From RGIG8700 sp045535635 (GTDB taxonomy: Bacteria > Bacillota > Clostridia > RGIG6154), in NCBI GenBank assembly GCA_045535635.1, contig JAZSLZ010000112.1:1-12889 (forward strand): 12,889 bases of DNA, written 5' to 3'. Made by a program: the position numbers and the translations under genes. A model generated the notes under the pieces. It had not been told where the DNA came from. It did not search any database and was given only the letters and a program-made list of their open reading frames with translations. This document shows positions 1 to 5,256 of the stretch, one piece after another. The stretch's first letter is position 1. Each line of letters begins with the position of its first letter.

Positions 1-35
1 AGAAAACCGCCTGTTCAATACAGACTTGAACAGGC
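1..35 (-). terminator. Probable rho-independent terminator of the minus-strand metal-transporter transcript
   Basis: A perfect 10-bp inverted repeat (9-18 with 26-35, 7-nt loop) lies 66 bp beyond the transporter stop codon. Read on the minus strand, the hairpin is followed by GG and then TTTT at the window edge, the layout of an intrinsic terminator. The T-run may continue outside the window, so its full strength cannot be judged. The rest of the stretch up to the transporter stop shows no gene. Confidence 0.6.
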
Positions 36-101
36 AGCTTAAAATATTCTTTTTTGTGTCTACAAAGTATTGACTACTTCACTCGTATGAGTGCTCTTTT
101 T

Positions 102-854
102 TTATCCAAGTAAAACATCTGTTATAAGCATTATACAAAAACCTGCAAGTAGTGCGTAGGTTGCACCTCTCTGGTTTCCGTGAGCGTGTGTTTCAGGTAT
201 CATTTCATCACTGATGACATAGAGCATTGTTCCACCTGCAAAAGCAAGAGCAAAAGGGAGTATTGCGGTAGAAATGCTAACTGCAAAGTATCCGATTAAT
301 GTACCTATAACTTCAACGACTCCTGTTATTGCTGCACATATTAAAGTTTTCTTTGTTGATACACCTGCTGCAAGCATAGGTCCTATAATTACCATACCTT
401 CAGGAATGTTTTGAAGAGCGATGCCACCTGCAATAATTAATGCCTGTGAAACATCCCCTGAACCAAATCCAACACCTGCTGCAATACCTTCAGGAAGATT
501 ATGAATTGCAATTGCAGAAACAAAGAGTAAAACCTTGCTTAAATTTGTATTGTTGTGGCTTTCTGTTTCAGGTCCAATCATTCTGTGCAGGTGGGGAACA
601 AGCTTGTCTATAATATTAAGACATAATGCACCTGTAAATATTCCTGCAATTGTTTCTAAAAGTCCAAACTTTCCGCCAAATTCAACAGATGGAACAATAA
701 GACCTAAAACTGCAGCGGCAAGCATTACACCTGCTGCAAAAGACAAAACAATATCAGAAAATTTTTGTGAATATTTCTTAAATATAAAACCTAAAAGTGA
801 ACCTATAAGTGTTGCACCGCCAACGCCTAAAGCTGTAAGTAATACAAGCTGCAT
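102..854 (-). CDS. ZIP-family divalent metal transporter (GufA/ZupT-like)
   Basis: An integral membrane protein of 250 aa that most likely imports a divalent cation such as zinc, iron or manganese. Hydrophobic segments run through the whole chain. The two signature metal-site helices are visible: HNLPEG at residues 118-123 and QNIPEG at 148-153. A histidine-bearing loop (PHLHR, 87-91) sits before them, and a polar HAHGN loop lies near residue 223. Length and motif order fit bacterial ZIP proteins. The start is supported by GGAGG at 864-868, read on the minus strand. The gene is 49 bp downstream of rubredoxin with a terminator-like hairpin between them, so it may be expressed by partial read-through. 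Metal specificity cannot be read from the sequence; the iron-protein neighbours make iron or a general divalent cation attractive, but that is inference. Confidence 0.9.
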   Translation of the reverse strand: MQLVLLTALGVGGATLIGSLLGFIFKKYSQKFSDIVLSFAAGVMLAAAVLGLIVPSVEFGGKFGLLETIAGIFTGALCLNIIDKLVPHLHRMIGPETESHNNTNLSKVLLFVSAIAIHNLPEGIAAGVGFGSGDVSQALIIAGGIALQNIPEGMVIIGPMLAAGVSTKKTLICAAITGVVEVIGTLIGYFAVSISTAILPFALAFAGGTMLYVISDEMIPETHAHGNQRGATYALLAGFCIMLITDVLLG

Positions 855-865
855 AATTTATACCT

Positions 866-896
866 CCAAATAAAAATCCGCCGATGCAACGGCGGA
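866..896 (-). terminator. Terminator-like hairpin between rubredoxin and the ZIP transporter gene
   Basis: TCCGCCG (877-883) pairs perfectly with CGGCGGA (890-896) around a 6-nt loop. Read on the minus strand, this GC-rich hairpin is followed at once by TTTTTATTT and then by the GGAGG ribosome-binding site of the transporter. It has the form of an intrinsic terminator just after rubredoxin. Because the T-run ends only a few bases from the transporter's Shine-Dalgarno site, it may act as an attenuator that sets how much transporter mRNA is made. Confidence 0.75.
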
Positions 897-903
897 CATT
901 TAA

Positions 904-1062
904 TTATTCTTCAGAAAACATATCTTTTCCTACTGAGCAAAGCGGACATTCAAAGTCATCAGGAAGGTCCTCAAACTTTGTTCCAGGAGATATTCCTGCT
1001 TCAGGATAACCTGCTTCCTCATCATAAACCCAACCGCATACATCGCATACATACTTTTTCAT
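904..1062 (-). CDS. Rubredoxin
   Basis: A 52-aa one-iron electron-transfer protein of the cytoplasm. Both Fe-binding knuckles are intact: C6-x2-C9-G at the start (YVCDVCGW) and C39-x2-C42 (ECPLC) at the end, with the usual aromatic residues between. The reading frame is open for 16 further codons upstream, but the start at 1062 gives the standard rubredoxin N-terminus (MKKYVC) and has a strong ribosome-binding site (GAAAGGAGA, 1072-1080 on the minus strand). It lies 19 bp downstream of the flavodiiron protein gene in the same direction. Rubredoxin is the known immediate electron donor of flavodiiron proteins in anaerobes such as Moorella and Desulfovibrio, so the pair is very probably a functional unit. 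Confidence 0.96.
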   Translation of the reverse strand: MKKYVCDVCGWVYDEEAGYPEAGISPGTKFEDLPDDFECPLCSVGKDMFSEE

Positions 1063-1081
1063 AGTATTTAATCTCCTTTCA

Positions 1082-2230
1082 TTATATAAGCTCATCTGCA
1101 AGGTTGTCAAGCTGATTCTTGCTTTCAGAATTTATTGCAGATAAGATTTTAACATTGTTTTCAAGATAATTTATATTTTTACTGTTTTCAAGCATACCTT
1201 TCATAACTTTTGTTGCAACTGGTGCCCAACTTCCGTTTTCAATGAAAGCAACTGTTTTGTTTTGGAAATTTCTTTCTGTAAGATGGTTTATAAACTCTTT
1301 CATAAAAGGGAAAATGTCATTATTATAGGTTGTAGTTGCAAGAACAATTTTATCATATCTGAAAGCGTCTTCGACTGCTTCTGCCATATCACATCTTGCC
1401 AAATCGTTTACAGTAACCTTAACATTTTTCTCTTTAAGCTTTGATTCAAGATACTCGACTGCTTTTTTTGTATTTCCGTAAACTGATGTGTATGCAATTA
1501 CAACACCTTCTTCTTCTGTTTTATATGATGACCAGATGTCGTATAAGTTAATGTAGTATCCAAGATTTTCAGTAAGCACAGGTCCGTGCAGAGGACATAT
1601 TGTATTAATGTCAAGCGCAGAAGCTTTCTTAAGAAGAGCCTGAACCTGCTGACCGTATTTACCAACAATTCCAATATAATATCTTCTTGCTTCACAAGCC
1701 CAGTCTTCATCAGTACCAATAGCACCGAATTTGCCAAAACCGTCTGCTGAAAATAAAACCTTATCTGTTTTATCATAAGTTACTATAACCTCAGGCCAGT
1801 GAACCATCGGTGCAGTAACAAAAACAAGCTCGTGATTTCCAAGTGAAAGTGTATCACCTTCGCCAACAACGATTTGTCTTTCTTTAAAATCTGTTCCGAA
1901 AAAGTTTTTCATCATTGTAAAAGCTTTTGATGAAGAAACAATCTTACTTTCAGGAAATTCATTCATAAAGCTTTCAATATTTGCTGAATGGTCAGGTTCC
2001 ATGTGCTGAACAATAAGATAATCAGGTGCTTTGCCGCCTGCTTCTCTTTTTATATTTTCAAGCCATTCATCTTTGAAACGTGCATCTACACTGTCCATTA
2101 CGGCGTACTTATCATCTAATATTATATAAGAATTATATGATATGCCGTTTGGTACAATGTACTGACCTTCAAATAAGTCTATATCGTAATCATTTACACC
2201 AATATATTTTATGTCATTTGATATTTTCAT
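1082..2230 (-). CDS. fprA: Flavodiiron protein (A-type flavoprotein), O2/NO reductase
   Basis: A 382-aa cytoplasmic enzyme that reduces O2 to water and/or NO to N2O, protecting an anaerobe. The N-terminal metallo-beta-lactamase-like domain (about 1-240) holds the diiron ligands in family order: H76-x-E78-x-D80-H81 (VQHMEPDHS), H144 (MVHWPEV), D163 (SADGFG) and H215 (PLHGPV). The C-terminal flavodoxin domain (about 243-382) begins with the FMN phosphate loop YTSVYGNTKKA. There is no C-terminal rubredoxin or flavin-reductase fusion, so this is the simple class A form, with rubredoxin encoded just downstream. An in-frame start 12 codons earlier is rejected because the start at 2230 has an ideal AAGGAG site (2239-2244, read on the minus strand) and the family N-terminus, whereas the earlier one would fall within the promoter. 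O2 versus NO preference cannot be told from sequence. Confidence 0.96.
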   Translation of the reverse strand: MKISNDIKYIGVNDYDIDLFEGQYIVPNGISYNSYIILDDKYAVMDSVDARFKDEWLENIKREAGGKAPDYLIVQHMEPDHSANIESFMNEFPESKIVSSSKAFTMMKNFFGTDFKERQIVVGEGDTLSLGNHELVFVTAPMVHWPEVIVTYDKTDKVLFSADGFGKFGAIGTDEDWACEARRYYIGIVGKYGQQVQALLKKASALDINTICPLHGPVLTENLGYYINLYDIWSSYKTEEEGVVIAYTSVYGNTKKAVEYLESKLKEKNVKVTVNDLARCDMAEAVEDAFRYDKIVLATTTYNNDIFPFMKEFINHLTERNFQNKTVAFIENGSWAPVATKVMKGMLENSKNINYLENNVKILSAINSESKNQLDNLADELI

Positions 2231-2254
2231 ATTATTATCTCCTTGTTTTTGATA

Positions 2255-2283
2255 ATTATAGCACAAAAAATAATATTATTCAA
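2255..2283 (-). promoter_or_regulatory. Sigma-A promoter of the fprA-rubredoxin operon, with candidate PerR-like operator
   Basis: On the minus strand TTGAAT (2278-2283), a 17-bp spacer and a perfect TATAAT (2255-2260) lie just upstream of fprA, with an extended -10 TG (TGCTATAAT). Positions 2247-2261, read on the minus strand (CTATAATTATCAAAA), agree with the published PerR box TTATAATnATTATAA at 11 of 14 defined bases. Six of those matches come from the -10 itself in AT-rich DNA, so the operator is only a candidate. A 12-bp palindrome (2269-2280) also overlaps the spacer and -35. Confidence 0.7.
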
Positions 2284-2332
2284 TGGTAAAAAGAAAAATA
2301 GAAAAAAATGTATTTTTTAGTAAAAGATACTT

Positions 2333-2361
2333 GAATACAGTTATTTAGTGTGCAGATAATA
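2333..2361 (+). promoter_or_regulatory. Candidate forespore (sigma-G-type) promoter of the SASP gene
   Basis: GAATA (2333-2337) fits the sigma-G -35 consensus GHATR at all five positions. After a 17-bp gap, GATAATA (2355-2361) fits the -10 consensus CATWHTA at six of seven. The predicted transcript would start about 2368-2372, roughly 60 nt before the SASP start codon. SASP genes are classical sigma-G targets, which supports the assignment. The sigma-G and sigma-F consensus sequences overlap, so sigma-F cannot be excluded. Confidence 0.5.
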
Positions 2362-2374
2362 TTATCGTGGTTGA

Positions 2375-2398
2375 TGTCTTAAAAATTCTTTTAAGATA
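2375..2398 (+). promoter_or_regulatory. Hairpin in the SASP mRNA leader
   Basis: TCTTAAAA (2377-2384) pairs perfectly with TTTTAAGA (2389-2396) around a 4-nt loop, and the stem extends by one G-U and one U-A pair. It would lie at or very near the 5' end of a transcript started at the predicted forespore promoter, before the AAGGAG ribosome-binding site (2416-2421). A role in stabilising a long-lived forespore mRNA is inference. Confidence 0.4.
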
Positions 2399-2430
2399 CC
2401 AACGCAAAAATTATTAAGGAGTGTAACAAA

Positions 2431-2625
2431 ATGTCAAGAAGAAACAAAACAATGGTTCCTGAAGCAAAAGCTGCTATGGAACAGTTCAAAATGGAAGCTG
2501 CTAACGAAGTAGGCGTAAACCTTAAACAGGGTTACAACGGTGATTTAACATCAAGACAGGCTGGTAGTGTTGGCGGTCAGATGGTTAAAAAGATGATTGA
2601 ATCTTACGAAAAATCAATGAAATAA
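2431..2625 (+). CDS. Small acid-soluble spore protein, alpha/beta type
   Basis: A 64-aa protein that coats and protects DNA in the dormant spore and is degraded at germination to supply amino acids. The family's two conserved blocks are present: EAANEVGVNL (residues 22-31), matching the usual EIAQEFGV-type segment, and LTSRQAGSVGGQMVKKMIE (39-57), matching the TARANGSVGGEITKRLV-type DNA-binding segment. Length is typical. The start has AAGGAG at 2416-2421. At the expected germination-protease (GPR) cleavage point the residue after Glu22 is Ala, where many family members have Ile, Val or Phe. The gene is monocistronic, with a sigma-G-type promoter before it and a strong terminator after it, and is divergent from the oxygen-defence operon. 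Confidence 0.95.
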   Translation: MSRRNKTMVPEAKAAMEQFKMEAANEVGVNLKQGYNGDLTSRQAGSVGGQMVKKMIESYEKSMK

Positions 2626-2635
2626 TTTTGCATTT

Positions 2636-2674
2636 GCAAACAAAGAAGCACCTTATTGGTGCTTTTTTGTTTGC
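2636..2674 (+). terminator. Rho-independent terminator of the SASP gene
   Basis: A 17-bp stem (2636-2652 with 2658-2674, one G-U pair, 5-nt loop TTATT) follows the SASP stop codon by 10 bases. The inner GAAGCACC/GGTGCTTT stem is followed by TTTTTTG. The outer A-rich and T-rich arms mean it could work in both directions, but no convergent gene is present here. Confidence 0.88.
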
Positions 2675-2688
2675 TTATAAGTAAAGTA

Positions 2689-2717
2689 TTGTTATTTGGA
2701 CGGTGATATGCTATAAT
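2689..2717 (+). promoter_or_regulatory. Sigma-A promoter of the GH35 beta-galactosidase gene
   Basis: TTGTTA (2689-2694), a 17-bp spacer and a perfect TATAAT (2712-2717) with an extended -10 TG (TGCTATAAT) lie 15 bp after the SASP terminator. The predicted start of transcription near 2724 leaves a leader of about 20 nt. I see no clear operator. Confidence 0.75.
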
Positions 2718-2744
2718 ATGTCCAGTATTTTATGGGGTGATTAT

Positions 2745-4490
2745 ATGTTGTTTGAAGTTAAAGGAAATCAGTTCTTCAAGGACGGAGATCCTATAAAAAT
2801 AATATCAGGAGCTGTGCATTATTTTCGCAATATGCCTGACACCTGGACAGATATTTTCAAAAAAATGAAAGCTCTGGGTTGCAACTGTGTTGAAAGTTAT
2901 TGTGCGTGGAATATGCATGAAAAGAAACAGGGCGAATTTGACTTTTCAGGCAATCTTAATATAGCAGATTTTATCAAAAAAGCAGGGGAAGAAGGTCTTA
3001 TGGTTATTGTACGCCCCGGTCCTTATATTTGTGCAGAATGGGATTTTGGCGGTTTGCCCTGGTGGATTCAGACTTATGATGATATGGAAATACGTTGCTC
3101 AAATCCTACATATATAAAGTTATTCAGCAATTATCTTAGGAAGCTTTTTGATGAAGTACGCCCTCTTCTTTGTACAAATGGCGGACCTGTTATAATGATG
3201 CAGTGTGAAAATGAATATGGTTCTTATGGAGATGATAAGGAATATCTTGCATATCTTCGTGATTTTTACCGTGAGCAGGGGATAAATGTACCGCTTTTTA
3301 CTTCTGACGGCCGTTATATAGAGTGGCTTCTTGACGGAACTATTGACGGATGCATACCAACGGTAAATTTTGGAAGTAATGTTAATGAAAGCTTCAAAGC
3401 TCATGATGCGCTTTTCCCTGATGTACCTAAAATGTGTATGGAAATGTGGTGCGGATGGTTTGATGCCTGGGGTGATGAAAAGCACCATGTAACATCTGCA
3501 GAAGTCTATGCAGGGGTTGTGGATGATATGCTGAAAAAAGGCAGTATGAATATGTATATGTTTATAGGCGGAACAAATTTCGGTTTTACAAGCGGTGCAA
3601 ATCATAGTGTGAAATTTACGCCTGATGTAACAAGCTATGATTATGATGCTCTTTTGTCTGAATGCGGAGATGTTACGGAAAAATATAATGCAGTACGTAA
3701 TGTTGTGAAAAAGTATGTGAAAGAGCCTCTTCCTGAAGTACCACCTAACAGACCTAAAAAAGCTTATGGCAAAGTAGAGTTAACTGAAAAAGCAAGTTTT
3801 TTTGATAACATTGAGAGACTTTCACAACCTGTACATTCAAAACTTCCTAAATGTATGGAAAGCTATGGACAGGGATATGGGTATATTGCGTACCGAACAA
3901 AACTAAACCGTGATTATGAGGATGTGGCTTTAGCATTTGAAAGTCTTGGCGACAGAGCACAAATTTATGTAAATAAGAAACTTGTGGGCATCGTTTATAT
4001 AAATGATGACGAACTGAAAATTAATCTTACTGCTAAAAAGGGAGATATACTTACAATTCTTTGTGAAAATATGGGAAGAACAAATTATGGACCTAAAATG
4101 AACAGAAAAAAAGGTATAGCAGGTAGATGTACTTTAGCAGGAAAGCTTCATTTTAACTGGGATGTTTATCCATTACCGATGGAAAATACAGACAATATTT
4201 TATATTCATCAAAAGCAATAGAGGAGTCATCTGCATTTTACAAAGGGAAATTTCAAGTTGACAATCCTTGTGATACATTCTTAAGAACTGATAATTTCAC
4301 AAAAGGATTTGTAATAATAAACGGATTTAATATTGGCAGATATTGGGAAATAGGACCTCAAAAAACTCTCTATATTCCTGCATCAATTTTAAAGCAAGGC
4401 GAAAATGAAATCGTTTTATTTGAATCAGATGGAATAAAAGGAAAGCAAGAGGTTGAATTTTTTGATAAACCTGATCTTGGAAGTGTGTAA
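2745..4490 (+). CDS. Glycoside hydrolase family 35 beta-galactosidase
   Basis: A 581-aa enzyme that removes terminal beta-linked galactose from oligosaccharides. The N-terminal TIM barrel (about 5-325) carries the GH35 signatures: PGPYICAEWDFGGLPWW (91-107), the acid/base glutamate E157 in CENEYGSYG, and the nucleophile E233 in MEMWCGWFDAWG. The remainder forms beta-sandwich domains, including a galactose-binding-like segment (ESLGDRAQIYVN) and the family's closing GFNIGRYWEIGPQ block. There is no signal peptide or anchor, so it should act in the cytoplasm on imported sugars. The start at 2745 follows GGGGTGA (2734-2740); an in-frame ATG at 2703 lies upstream of the predicted transcription start and is rejected. 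No sugar transporter or regulator is adjacent, so the natural substrate is unknown. It is monocistronic. Confidence 0.93.
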   Translation: MLFEVKGNQFFKDGDPIKIISGAVHYFRNMPDTWTDIFKKMKALGCNCVESYCAWNMHEKKQGEFDFSGNLNIADFIKKAGEEGLMVIVRPGPYICAEWDFGGLPWWIQTYDDMEIRCSNPTYIKLFSNYLRKLFDEVRPLLCTNGGPVIMMQCENEYGSYGDDKEYLAYLRDFYREQGINVPLFTSDGRYIEWLLDGTIDGCIPTVNFGSNVNESFKAHDALFPDVPKMCMEMWCGWFDAWGDEKHHVTSAEVYAGVVDDMLKKGSMNMYMFIGGTNFGFTSGANHSVKFTPDVTSYDYDALLSECGDVTEKYNAVRNVVKKYVKEPLPEVPPNRPKKAYGKVELTEKASFFDNIERLSQPVHSKLPKCMESYGQGYGYIAYRTKLNRDYEDVALAFESLGDRAQIYVNKKLVGIVYINDDELKINLTAKKGDILTILCENMGRTNYGPKMNRKKGIAGRCTLAGKLHFNWDVYPLPMENTDNILYSSKAIEESSAFYKGKFQVDNPCDTFLRTDNFTKGFVIINGFNIGRYWEIGPQKTLYIPASILKQGENEIVLFESDGIKGKQEVEFFDKPDLGSV

Positions 4491-4517
4491 ATTTTGTATT
4501 TACACACTGTTTTTTTT
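4483..4517 (+). terminator. Rho-independent terminator of the GH35 gene
   Basis: GTGTGTAAAT (4483-4492) pairs perfectly with ATTTACACAC (4498-4507) around a 5-nt loop, followed by TG and a run of eight T (4510-4517). The left arm contains the TAA stop codon of the beta-galactosidase gene, so terminator and coding sequence overlap. Confidence 0.9.
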
Positions 4518-4525
4518 CATACATA
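4496..4525 (+). promoter_or_regulatory. Possible mother-cell (sigma-E-type) promoter of yunB
   Basis: CATACATA (4518-4525) agrees with the sigma-E -10 consensus CATAYAHT at seven of eight positions. A weak -35, GTATTTA (4496-4502), agrees with KMATATT at four of seven and sits 15 bp upstream inside the terminator hairpin. YunB is under sigma-E control in Bacillus subtilis, which motivates the call. The predicted transcript would begin about 4531-4533, at the ribosome-binding site, which is uncomfortably close. Confidence 0.28.
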
Positions 4526-4528
4526 TAT

Positions 4529-4537
4529 AAAGGTGAT
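4529..4537 (+). promoter_or_regulatory. Ribosome-binding site that fixes a GTG start for yunB
   Basis: AAAGGTGAT matches the AGGTGAT part of the ideal Shine-Dalgarno sequence and is correctly placed for GTG at 4542. An in-frame ATG at 4536 lies inside this site and would be too close to use it, so the GTG is preferred. Confidence 0.6.
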
Positions 4538-4541
4538 GTCT

Positions 4542-5207
4542 GTGAGGATATTTAACAATGAAAAAAAGATAGTTGTTATAAAAAAGAAGTGTATTCTACT
4601 GATGATTGTTTGCTTTATTTTTACATATTACAGCTATAAAGCTATTAGTTTTTATAGCGAAGAGTTAAAAAATATGCTTGTTGTTAAGGCACAAAACAGT
4701 TTTGTCTTATGTGTAAATAATTCTGTGTCAAAGGTTTGTGAAGAAAATGATTATAATTTTGTGAATATTAATTATGATGAAGGGAAAATTACAGGGATAG
4801 ACTACAACACAAAAGATATAAATCTGTTTAAAGCAGAAGTTATAAAAAATATCATAAATTGCTATGAGAACAGCTTCGTTTTTAAAGTTTATTATACTGA
4901 TGCTTTTAATAATCCTATGCTATTAAATAAAGGACCTTCATTTGATGTTAAATGCTCACTTATAGGCGGAGTGGGGGCAACGCTTTTCAGTAAATTTGAA
5001 AGCGTTGGTGTAAATCAGAGTAAAAACAGTATTTACTTTGAAATTTGCGGAAAATTCTACACAGGAACAAGCGTTTTTAATACCTCTGATGAGTTTAAAT
5101 ATACCATTCTTGTAAGTGAAAGTATAATAGTTGGTGATGTGCCTGACAGTTATACTAATGTTAGTGGTGATGAGGATATTAAAGATACAGTTTTGAACTT
5201 GCAATAG
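4542..5207 (+). CDS. yunB: Sporulation protein YunB
   Basis: A 221-aa protein with a short basic N-terminus (KKIVVIKKK), one transmembrane segment at about residues 17-32 and a long extracytoplasmic domain. The C-terminal third carries the pattern I recognise from YunB: GGVGATLFSKFESVGVNQSK, then a stretch ending ILVSESIIVGDVPDSYTNV. YunB is a mother-cell protein required for normal spore formation in Bacillus subtilis; its biochemical role is unknown. The chain is somewhat shorter than the Bacillus protein but both ends of the conserved domain are present. The GTG start is chosen over the nearby ATG because of ribosome-binding-site spacing. The gene stands alone between the GH35 terminator and the ligA promoter. 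Identification is from remembered family motifs, not a search. Confidence 0.85.
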   Translation: MRIFNNEKKIVVIKKKCILLMIVCFIFTYYSYKAISFYSEELKNMLVVKAQNSFVLCVNNSVSKVCEENDYNFVNINYDEGKITGIDYNTKDINLFKAEVIKNIINCYENSFVFKVYYTDAFNNPMLLNKGPSFDVKCSLIGGVGATLFSKFESVGVNQSKNSIYFEICGKFYTGTSVFNTSDEFKYTILVSESIIVGDVPDSYTNVSGDEDIKDTVLNLQ

Positions 5208-5227
5208 TTCTTGATTTATGATATAAT
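5199..5227 (+). promoter_or_regulatory. Sigma-A promoter of ligA
   Basis: TTGCAA (5199-5204), a 17-bp spacer and TATAAT (5222-5227) with an extended -10 TG (TGATATAAT) lie upstream of ligA. The -35 is inside the last codons of yunB, so the two genes are very close but ligA can be expressed in vegetative cells. The leader is about 23 nt and includes the AGGATGG ribosome-binding site (5244-5250). Confidence 0.72.
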
Positions 5228-5256
5228 TTTTTAGATAAAAATTAGGATGGGATAAT

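Noticed and set aside
80..103. CACTC-GTAT-GAGTG hairpin followed by a T-run, looking like a plus-strand terminator
   Set aside because: The stem is only 5 bp, three bases separate it from the T-run, and no plus-strand gene is visible before it in the window.
535..873. 112-codon plus-strand open frame opposite the ZIP transporter gene
   Set aside because: The transporter frame has the family motifs and a ribosome-binding site. The opposite frame has neither.
2703..2744. Upstream in-frame ATG giving a 14-residue longer GH35 protein
   Set aside because: It lies upstream of the predicted transcription start, within the promoter, and the later ATG at 2745 has its own ribosome-binding site and gives the family N-terminus.
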